NCBI GenBank assembly: GCA_016763395.1
Contig: JAESTW010000251.1
Location: forward strand, 1 to 7,141
Direction of reading: 5' to 3'
Source: Kofleriaceae bacterium
GTDB lineage: Bacteria; Myxococcota_A; Polyangia; Haliangiales; Haliangiaceae
DNA: 7,141 nucleotides
Part shown: piece by piece, positions 1-6,468 of the stretch
Layout: each line of letters opens with the position of its first letter
How positions within the stretch are numbered: the stretch's first letter is position 1
Notes under the pieces: model-generated
Told to the model about the DNA's origin: nothing
Database searches by the model: none
The model's input: only the letters and a program-made list of their open reading frames with translations
Program-made: the position numbers and the translations under genes

Positions 1-1356
1 GCTGGCGTTCGACTCGGTCTGCAAGAAGAAGGGCATCCCGAGCTGGGAAGTCGAGGTGTGGGCCCGCGACTCGATCTTCTCGAGTTGGACCGGACACGTG
101 GAGCCAGGGGAGCGAGCATGGCAGGGGCGCAAACCGCAGCGACCAATGATGCAAGCGCCAACTTCTACAACCCCGCACTCTTGGCGACGATCGATGGGAC
201 CGAAATAGACATCGAATACCGCTATGCGGTGCCCCGGCTACGTCTCAATGGCAAAGACCTAGGAGTAGATGTTGCGCGGGGAACTCGATTGGCTATAGCG
301 ATGCCCGGCACGCTCTTCGGGATGAAGATTGCGTCCGGTGTGTCGGTATATTTGCCGGACCAGGCTCTCGCGAGAATTCGCAGTCTGAGTGAGCAGCAAC
401 CGCGTTTTGTGCTTTATGACAATCGCCCCCAACGGCTATTTCTAGGGGTGAATTTCGCAATATCTGTGTCTAAGAAATTGTCTTTGGGCGGCGGCCTAGG
501 ATACATGACTGCCACAGGCGGAGTTGTCACGTTGCGGGGCAGGGTAGGCTTTCCCGACGCGGGAAACTCGGATTTGGCACTGGCAGTCGATGTCGATGTG
601 ACGACGTTGGCGTACCCCGTTGCCGGTTTTGCCTATCAGCTTCGACCATGGTTGCGCATTGCCGGACGGTATCGAGGCGGCGTCCAACCGACAACAGATC
701 TAGCTGTGAATATCGAAGGAGACATCGGAGCAGAAGGCCTGGAGCCGATTGTTGCCGATGCAAAAGTGCAGTTGCGTTCGATATCACTGTCTCATTTTCA
801 GCCTACGGAGTTGAGCGCTGGCATCGACGCGCTCATCACCCCGGGCTTTCGTTTGGCCTTTGATGTGTCCTACTACCGATGGTCTGAATTTGCCAATCCG
901 GCATCTCGTCTGCAGAGTGCCTTCGAACTCGGACAGTTTACCGAGCTCCTACAACCGCCAGAGGAAACGGTTCTGGCGCTGACGAGTTTTCACGATATCT
1001 TGGTTCCGCGAGTCGGCATCGAGTGGTTGGCGTACCGCGGGAAAAGTGAGAGTGGAACCCAGAGCGATTGGTTTGCGCGAGCGGGATACAGCTTCGAGCC
1101 GTCACCTGCGCCGGAGCAAATTGGCAGTACCAATTTTATCGACAACGACAAGCATACAAGCTCACTTGGGCTCGGACTCACCTTGGAAGACTATAGTTCC
1201 ATTCTTGTCCGTCCGATTTCTTTCGATGTCAGTTTCGCGCACACTAGGTTGGCGGACAGGAAACACCGAAAACTGTCGCCAGTGGATAGAGTTGGGGATG
1301 TGCTCTCGAGCGGATCTGTTTGGCAGTTCATTGCAACGTCGAAGATGAAGTTTTAG
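1..1356 (+). CDS. FadL/OmpP1-type outer-membrane beta-barrel protein, 5' end missing or disrupted
   Basis: Predicted outer-membrane barrel of the FadL/OmpP1/TodX family, which lets hydrophobic molecules such as long-chain fatty acids cross the outer membrane. Seen: the N-terminal signature RGASMAGA followed by NDASANFYNPALL (codons starting near 112-180), equivalent to the family's 'A..A..DasA.fyNPAgl' hatch segment; alternating hydrophobic/polar strands through the rest; and a C-terminal Phe (KMKF), as barrel-assembly substrates usually have. The frame is open to the window edge, giving 451 codons; the first in-frame start inside is GTG at 58, and an ATG lies at 118. Neither is convincing: no ribosome site precedes GTG58 and no signal peptide is encoded, although an outer-membrane protein needs one. 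The natural start is therefore probably lost at or before the junction near 60-85. It ends one base before the next gene, suggesting translational coupling. Family assignment is fairly sure; the substrate is unknown. Confidence 0.82.
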   Translation, partial: AGVRLGLQEEGHPELGSRGVGPRLDLLELDRTRGARGASMAGAQTAATNDASANFYNPALLATIDGTEIDIEYRYAVPRLRLNGKDLGVDVARGTRLAIAMPGTLFGMKIASGVSVYLPDQALARIRSLSEQQPRFVLYDNRPQRLFLGVNFAISVSKKLSLGGGLGYMTATGGVVTLRGRVGFPDAGNSDLALAVDVDVTTLAYPVAGFAYQLRPWLRIAGRYRGGVQPTTDLAVNIEGDIGAEGLEPIVADAKVQLRSISLSHFQPTELSAGIDALITPGFRLAFDVSYYRWSEFANPASRLQSAFELGQFTELLQPPEETVLALTSFHDILVPRVGIEWLAYRGKSESGTQSDWFARAGYSFEPSPAPEQIGSTNFIDNDKHTSSLGLGLTLEDYSSILVRPISFDVSFAHTRLADRKHRKLSPVDRVGDVLSSGSVWQFIATSKMKF

Positions 1357-1357
1357 A

Positions 1358-2335
1358 ATGAGTCACCTTTCCAGAACTTGCGCGCTATTATTGGGCTACT
1401 CGCTGATATCCGGTTGTGGGCTGGGGCCCTTTGCCGAAGAAGGCGGTGGCTCGGACAACCTACCGATTCACGGAGGTGGCCCATTTACCCCACTACCGGT
1501 CGACTTTGATACACCCGCCGATGAACCCTATGTGGTAGTGACAGCGACGAAGAGCTTGCTTGACCCAAGCGTTGAGCAACAAGACGACAACACCTTTCTC
1601 ATTCACTACACCCGTCTCGATGAAGAGGGCAGTACGATCTGGAAGGTCGACTTGCCCTCGATACACGAGGTATCCGGAACCCCGGAACTTGTGTTGTCCG
1701 CAGATCAGGATTGGGAGCAAGGTCAAGTTCGCTCGGTTTCTCTGCTGCGGGAAGGCGAAAAAGTTACTCTCTACTACGAAGGTGGAGATTTGGATCCCGC
1801 GATAGGACGTGCGGTGTCGATCGATGGCGGACAAACCTACGTCAAAGATGTCAACAATCCCATCGTAGAGGGGCTAGACCCGAACATCACCAAGGCTGAG
1901 GGCCGACACATTCTGGTGTATGCGGACATGGCCAATCAACGTATCATGTTACGTGAGTCGCCGGACGAACTGAGCTTTGGGCCAGCCAGAGTGATACTAG
2001 CCGCAAGAAGCAGTGAGCAGGGCACAATCGACCAGGCTGGAGTGGCTGCCCCCGCACTGCGAATAAGCAGGACCTTAGATGGCCAAGAACTCTTCGGGCT
2101 CTACTATGAGGCATGGAGCCTCGATAACGATGGCGAAGTTTTTGAAACCGTTGGCTATCAGGCGAGCTTCGGCGGAGAGAAGTGGGAACGTTTCTTGGAT
2201 GGCAATGAGATTGTAGATTCAGGTCTCTTCGGAAGCGGCGGACCATCCCCGATACTCGGTCCTGTGTCCGGCCTACTTTTCTACCATCAAAAGCGACAAG
2301 GCCGAGGCCGAATCGCCGCTGCTGAAAGCCCCTAA
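1358..2335 (+). CDS. Predicted lipoprotein with beta-propeller-like (GH43/sialidase-like) repeats
   Basis: A 325-residue secreted lipoprotein. Seen: a hydrophobic signal peptide (residues 4-19) ending in lipobox ISGC with Cys20 as the lipidated residue, then a Gly/Pro-rich linker (21-50). From about residue 55 there are repeated strand blocks of the kind found in five-bladed propellers: 127-163, 177-209, 232-279 and 295-325, with pieces such as VTLYYEGGD, GLYYEAW and GLLFYHQ. Residues 154-161 (SIDGGQTY) match the sialidase-type Asp-box S-x-D-x-G-x-T-W/Y. These features resemble glycoside-hydrolase family 43/130 or sialidase-like propellers, but I cannot point to a full catalytic set, so binding without catalysis is equally possible. 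ATG1358 follows the barrel gene's TAG by one base, with only a weak GAAG upstream, so ribosomes probably re-initiate. The pairing suggests a surface or periplasmic partner of the barrel. Real gene: confident; function: inferred. Confidence 0.8.
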   Translation: MSHLSRTCALLLGYSLISGCGLGPFAEEGGGSDNLPIHGGGPFTPLPVDFDTPADEPYVVVTATKSLLDPSVEQQDDNTFLIHYTRLDEEGSTIWKVDLPSIHEVSGTPELVLSADQDWEQGQVRSVSLLREGEKVTLYYEGGDLDPAIGRAVSIDGGQTYVKDVNNPIVEGLDPNITKAEGRHILVYADMANQRIMLRESPDELSFGPARVILAARSSEQGTIDQAGVAAPALRISRTLDGQELFGLYYEAWSLDNDGEVFETVGYQASFGGEKWERFLDGNEIVDSGLFGSGGPSPILGPVSGLLFYHQKRQGRGRIAAAESP

Positions 2336-2344
2336 GGGCGGGCT
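2327..2344. terminator. Possible weak hairpin between convergent genes
   Basis: AGCCC at 2327-2331 pairs with GGGCT at 2340-2344 around an 8-base loop; an alternative GCCC/GGGC stem (2328-2331 with 2336-2339) has a CTAA loop. It overlaps the stop of the lipoprotein gene and lies in the 31-base gap between two convergent genes, where a two-way terminator would be expected. On the minus strand the stem is followed by only TTTC and on the plus strand by GGATTT, so the U-tract is poor. This is a candidate only. Confidence 0.3.
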
Positions 2345-2366
2345 GGATTTGACAAGGACCTCGGGG

Positions 2367-3569
2367 CTAGAAGTGGCCGCTAACAGCCATGCCCTGGGTG
2401 TCCGATCCCACCATCGGTGTAATCATGATACGCCCAGGGGCCTGCTCCACTTGCGGCGATTCCATGAAGTAGAGCAGTGCTCCAGTGGTGGCAACTACAG
2501 CGCCTACGCCGAGTAATGCGAAGCTCGTAGTCCTGCGATCGTCGCGGCGAGTTCGGGCGCTATTGTATTCACTTTGTTGCGATGGAGTGAGACCGCCACT
2601 CGCCTTGGCTGCACTGAGAAAATCGCTTGCATCGTTGTCCGCCAGAAATGCAGCAACACCGTACCCACCGGCGGCGAGTAAGATAGCGCCAGAAGCACCC
2701 ATTGTCCACAATGCGCCTTTGCGCTGTCCGCTCATTTTTAGTGGGGCAGAGAGGTCGAGGTTGCCGCCACGCTCCACAGAGAATTCTCGGGAGTAGCCAA
2801 TTCGTCCTTTCTTCGAAACCGTGATGAGGTGCGTACCTGCGGGGACTTCGATCGGACGCGCAAGGGGAGTGACTCCATAGAGCCGTCCATCGACGGAAAC
2901 TGATGCACTGGACTCTGCTCGGACAGAGATGGATCCAGGTTTGGCTTTGAGGCTCACCTCAACCGCTCGAAACTGGCCAGCGAAGACTTCTCGGTCTTCC
3001 TTAAAAGTGAAGTACCCTTCGGCTTCTACGATAACTTCGTAGCGGCCCGGCTTCAGCTCTTTCCCCAGAGGCATCGATTGCAATTCTCCGCCGCCGATAG
3101 AGACCATTGCTCCTTCGACCTGGGAGCTGACCATCATCATCGTCTGCTTCTTGATCTCAACTGCTTCGATCCGGCTCTTCGCCTCGAGCGCGGACAAGAC
3201 CGGAGCGAGCTCGGCCAGGTTTGCCGCTGCATCAGTACGTCGACCACCGGATTTTTGTTGAGACAGATAGATGCGGTAGAGTTCGACTGAACGTTTGAGC
3301 CAGCGAGGATCTCCATCGATAGCGTATTGCAGACGGTAGGCCTGCGCCATGGAGAAGGCGACGGTCGGTATCTGTGCCTTTTTGTAAGCCTGCTCAAAGG
3401 CAGTTGCGGCCATCAAGTACTGCCCGCTACTGAAGGCCTTTGCGCCGACTCTGAATATTGTCTTGGCTTCTTCACGTTGGTCTGCGTGAGCTGGTTGCGA
3501 CGCTCCCAGTAGCAGCACTACGGAAAGAGCAAAACCCGTGAGAACTGTGGGTAATGAAGTGATTGTCAT
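2367..3569 (-). CDS. TPR-like and PEGA-domain envelope protein with two membrane helices
   Basis: A 400-residue protein predicted to be exported and anchored in the inner membrane. Seen in order: signal peptide 1-29 ending AHA before Asp30, unusual in having no Lys/Arg ahead of its hydrophobic core; a helical TPR-like region about 32-130 (GAKAFSSGQYLMAATAFEQA and a second A/Y-rich helix pair); a diverged PEGA domain about 147-208 (LKPGRYEVIVEAEGY); a canonical PEGA domain about 212-275 (VSVDGRLYGVTP, then VPAGTHLITV); membrane helix 286-310; a polar loop 311-346 rich in Asp, Ser and Arg; membrane helix 347-369; and a short tail ending GHF. This TPR-PEGA-two-helix layout is common in Myxococcota proteins of unknown role; PEGA domains are thought to bind surface layers or partner proteins. 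Its ATG overlaps the upstream TGA (ATGA) and follows a strong AGGAGG, so it is co-translated with the FG-GAP lipoprotein. Probably the last gene of the operon. Confidence 0.88.
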   Translation of the reverse strand: MTITSLPTVLTGFALSVVLLLGASQPAHADQREEAKTIFRVGAKAFSSGQYLMAATAFEQAYKKAQIPTVAFSMAQAYRLQYAIDGDPRWLKRSVELYRIYLSQQKSGGRRTDAAANLAELAPVLSALEAKSRIEAVEIKKQTMMMVSSQVEGAMVSIGGGELQSMPLGKELKPGRYEVIVEAEGYFTFKEDREVFAGQFRAVEVSLKAKPGSISVRAESSASVSVDGRLYGVTPLARPIEVPAGTHLITVSKKGRIGYSREFSVERGGNLDLSAPLKMSGQRKGALWTMGASGAILLAAGGYGVAAFLADNDASDFLSAAKASGGLTPSQQSEYNSARTRRDDRRTTSFALLGVGAVVATTGALLYFMESPQVEQAPGRIMITPMVGSDTQGMAVSGHF

Positions 3570-6421
3570 TGTCCGACCTCCTCTAGATCCGTCAACGTGT
3601 CATCTTCACGAGCAGCCGCTGCCGCAAGACGAGTGCCGAGCGGTTCCTTCGGTACGGACAGAAGAATATCGACCTGAGAGCCAAAGATGAGTGCGAGATC
3701 GGTCAAACCATCACCATTGAAGTCCCCGACTTCAAAGCTTTCGTACTCAAAGTCGGGTATGAAGTTCGGAAGAGGCTCCAAAGAGGAGAATTCCTTGTTG
3801 TCTGGGGTCAGGGTAGATATAAAGAGCCCATCTTTTCCCAATACGAGAAGTTCTGGTATCGCATCATCGCCCAAGAGCAAGATAGGTGCTGCTGATCGCA
3901 TCTGGAGGTCCGATCCGTCCAGGAGAGAGCTTCCCGGGAAGCTGCCATCTTGGTTCCAGTAGACGACCACTCCATCCCCCTCGGACGCATAGTTCTCGTC
4001 GAGGCTCATATTGTCTACCAACCCTCGATAGACCACTACTACATCCTGATCACCATCCAAATCTGCATCGAAGAGTTCGATATCCGAAATTGATTTTAGG
4101 GTGGTGGCTTGGGATGCCTCGGACAATAGTTCCAGTGGTTGCACATCGTCACTCGTCGAACTTACGACCACGTTTTGTAACTCTGAGTGTTCGTTTGAGC
4201 AGATGCCTGGTCCGACTAAACCATCGAAACCAATAAGCTCATCTGTGCCGTCCAGATTTGGATCGGCCTCCAAATCGGCTGCTTTAGAGGAGTGTTTGTG
4301 AAGGTCACCAACGGTCCAAAGTGCACAGGCTGCATTGAAACCCTCTGCTTGAATAATTGAATCGGAGCTCTCATCCTCGCCGTTACCGGTAGTGCCGGAG
4401 CCAGTGATTGCAAACTGTCCACCACCGGTGCCTCGCAGGGTAAAGAGTCGGTGTTCTCGTTCGCCCTCGACTTCGTCATCCAGTTGTTCAACGGTGACAA
4501 TGAGTACATCGGGGATGTCGTCGTTTTCACCAACAAAGGAGCCAACAACAATCTGGACGGGACTATCGAAGCCATCGTCGTTTTCAGTCTTAGGCAAGAC
4601 AAAAGGAGATACCATTCGTCTCGCAGTATCGCCCTCAAGAAAGGCTGTAGAGCGCGTTTCAGTGAGATCTCCAACCATATCAAATGTCGTAAATCGCGAA
4701 ACCACAAGCAGGTCAGGAATAGCGTCAACGCCGCGGGCGCTGGGAATGACTGCAGGTTCAAGAACTTCGATGTGTCCGAGGGTTCCCATAAAAATAGGAG
4801 TGCTTATTGAGCCTGTCCGAGATCCGAATGCAACTGATATTCTATCTGCTTCGTCGTCATTTTCGTCGACCTCAACAAAGGCTATGTCGGCAATCAGATC
4901 ACCATCGAAGTCGCCTGAGCGAAGCATAGATGGAGGGACTTCGGTTGGGACGGTAAACTTATTGAAGAGTCCGGAGCCATGTCCGATATATACGGAAAGA
5001 GAGTTTTCATCGTCGGTAGTTGTCACTACATCGAGGGCACCATCACTGTTTAGGTCGGCGATCGTTGCATTATTCCAATCGCTGCCAGTAGGTGTGGTGC
5101 CTGTTCGGAATACAACTCCGAGACCTGCAGGGACGCTTCCGATATTGGTTGTGTAAATGCCACGTAGAGTAATGTAGTCGGCAATTCCGTCACCGGACAC
5201 ATCCGCCATTGCCAGTGGAAATGGTACTTTGTTCCAAGTATCAACGGCGCCAGTCTCCTTATAGATTCGAATTGGTGCCAGGCTCAGGGTTGTGAGCGTT
5301 CCGTTGCCCTGATTTAGCGCAATAGAAATATCCTCACGTCCGGTTCCTGATTGTTTAATCGCAGAAACAACCAAGTCCAAATTGTCGTCACCATTCACAT
5401 CTGCGAAATGAGCGCCGCCTGGGCCGGGCCTAGTATTGGGCGGCAATGCCACGGTTTGTTGAAGTATGATTCTCAGCGACCCATCAAAGACTTCGCCAGA
5501 AGTTGTATAGATATTGATCTCTGTGTCGCCGAGAAAGGCCAGTGCAAAGGAGTGTCTCCCTCTCTGCAATAGCGCATCTGGGAGGTTGTTTCCGAACGGA
5601 GGAGGAGGGGTGAGAAGACCCACGGGGATTCGTCCGGCGAGCATGTCTGCTCCCTGGTCAACAGGGAGCGGCGGTTGCTTGGTTTGTTCAGGGAAGGTCA
5701 GCAGATATCCGTTTGATCCCGCTCCAAACACCACAACCGGAGTTACCACGTTGAGTGCCTCGTCCGAAGGTAGCGAAATCAGCCTAAGGGGCTTGTCTCC
5801 GTTTTCGATTGGAAAGGAAGAATAGGCGACTGGTTCTAGGTCGCGATTACCGGTTCCGAGCAACGTGTACATGCCACCGGGGATTGGCACAATGACGTCG
5901 AGTAAACTGTCACCATCGAGGTCCTGATAGGCCAACGGTCCGGTTGCTTCTCTGGTAAAGACTTCCAGCTCATCAACAAAGCTTCCGTCGGAGCTACCAT
6001 AGCGTACTGTGATAGTGGTCGAGCTATTGCCGATCAGATCGGCAAAGCCATCACCGTCAACATCGCCAACGGCAAAGTTGTCGACGGGGAAGCGATAGGG
6101 TGCGTCTGGATCGGGAGTGAACTCTCCCGATGGCAATCTGCATCTTCCATCGTCGCCTGCAGCCCAGCCGCTCGGGCAGTCGATCTCGCCACCGAAATCG
6201 TGGATATAGAAACAACCGTTCTCCGTGTTTGGCTTGCCGCAAGCGGTCTGAGGTGCGTCGATTGCGTCGTTGTCGAAGCGGGAAGACCCGTCACAATCTT
6301 CGTTGGTATCCAGCGCCAGGTTCCCACAGATGTTTGGTCTGATTTCATCAAGGTTGGAGCAAGCGGCGCCGGACAGGCCCCACAAACTCAAGCACAGCAA
6401 TGTCCCAGGTAATCGTCTCAT
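3566..6421 (-). CDS. Large acidic lipoprotein with Cys-rich head and FG-GAP/VCBS calcium-binding repeats
   Basis: A 951-residue secreted lipoprotein. Seen: signal peptide with hydrophobic core 7-17 and a slightly irregular lipobox LSGAAC (Cys21; Gly rather than Leu at -3). A Cys-rich head follows (Cys32, 43, 61, 70, 82, 94): CGNLALDTNEDCDG resembles the myxobacterial cysteine-rich repeat, and CPSGWAAGDDGRC is a second pair. FG-GAP motifs with the calcium-loop pattern D-x-[DNS]-x-D-x-x-x-D occur near residues 120 (DVDGDGFAD), 167, 341, 407, 456 (DLNSDGALD), 504, 787 (degenerate) and 900 (DFNGDGLTD), with worn copies around 626-638, 716-730 and 847-859. Such repeats build integrin-alpha-like seven-bladed propellers; the length fits roughly two propellers. 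The protein is rich in Asp/Glu. Start ATG6421 follows AGGAG at 7 bases and opens directly into the signal peptide. It lies between the kinase and the TPR-PEGA gene, suggesting a ligand- or calcium-binding envelope partner. A role in adhesion is also possible. Confidence 0.9.
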   Translation of the reverse strand: MRRLPGTLLCLSLWGLSGAACSNLDEIRPNICGNLALDTNEDCDGSSRFDNDAIDAPQTACGKPNTENGCFYIHDFGGEIDCPSGWAAGDDGRCRLPSGEFTPDPDAPYRFPVDNFAVGDVDGDGFADLIGNSSTTITVRYGSSDGSFVDELEVFTREATGPLAYQDLDGDSLLDVIVPIPGGMYTLLGTGNRDLEPVAYSSFPIENGDKPLRLISLPSDEALNVVTPVVVFGAGSNGYLLTFPEQTKQPPLPVDQGADMLAGRIPVGLLTPPPPFGNNLPDALLQRGRHSFALAFLGDTEINIYTTSGEVFDGSLRIILQQTVALPPNTRPGPGGAHFADVNGDDNLDLVVSAIKQSGTGREDISIALNQGNGTLTTLSLAPIRIYKETGAVDTWNKVPFPLAMADVSGDGIADYITLRGIYTTNIGSVPAGLGVVFRTGTTPTGSDWNNATIADLNSDGALDVVTTTDDENSLSVYIGHGSGLFNKFTVPTEVPPSMLRSGDFDGDLIADIAFVEVDENDDEADRISVAFGSRTGSISTPIFMGTLGHIEVLEPAVIPSARGVDAIPDLLVVSRFTTFDMVGDLTETRSTAFLEGDTARRMVSPFVLPKTENDDGFDSPVQIVVGSFVGENDDIPDVLIVTVEQLDDEVEGEREHRLFTLRGTGGGQFAITGSGTTGNGEDESSDSIIQAEGFNAACALWTVGDLHKHSSKAADLEADPNLDGTDELIGFDGLVGPGICSNEHSELQNVVVSSTSDDVQPLELLSEASQATTLKSISDIELFDADLDGDQDVVVVYRGLVDNMSLDENYASEGDGVVVYWNQDGSFPGSSLLDGSDLQMRSAAPILLLGDDAIPELLVLGKDGLFISTLTPDNKEFSSLEPLPNFIPDFEYESFEVGDFNGDGLTDLALIFGSQVDILLSVPKEPLGTRLAAAAAREDDTLTDLEEVGQ
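3577..3582 (-). promoter_or_regulatory. Strong ribosome binding site inside the end of the FG-GAP gene
   Basis: On the minus strand AGGAGG lies 7 bases before the ATG at 3569. It falls inside the last codons of the upstream gene (encoding EEVGQ), and the start and stop overlap as ATGA. It fixes the start of the TPR-PEGA gene and lets it be translated both by re-initiation and by fresh ribosome loading. Confidence 0.8.
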
Positions 6422-6428
6422 GCAGCAG

Positions 6429-6433
6429 CTCCT
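6429..6433 (-). promoter_or_regulatory. Ribosome binding site of the FG-GAP lipoprotein gene
   Basis: AGGAG on the minus strand, 7 bases before ATG6421, within the 47-base gap after the kinase gene. It supports this start. I find no convincing sigma-70 promoter in the gap, which fits read-through from the kinase gene. Confidence 0.7.
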
Positions 6434-6468
6434 ATATGTAGTCTAGTCGTTGTTTTGGGTGTAGAACC

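Noticed and set aside
2..208. Frame from base 2 to the TAG at 206 as a complete overlapping upstream gene end
   Set aside because: The strong G/C third-position bias stops at base 82 and the rest looks like a shadow of the barrel gene, so only the first part is treated as possibly coding, under the junction finding.
4216..4761. A 181-codon minus-strand open frame in another phase of the FG-GAP gene
   Set aside because: It sits inside the large gene on the same strand, has no domain signature, and the host frame continues with its expected repeat protein through the region.
4392..5156. A 254-codon plus-strand open frame opposite the FG-GAP gene
   Set aside because: It lies wholly antisense to a clearly real gene, is rich in Ser, Pro, Arg and Thr as mirror frames of Asp/Gly-rich repeats are, and shows no recognisable domain or ribosome site.
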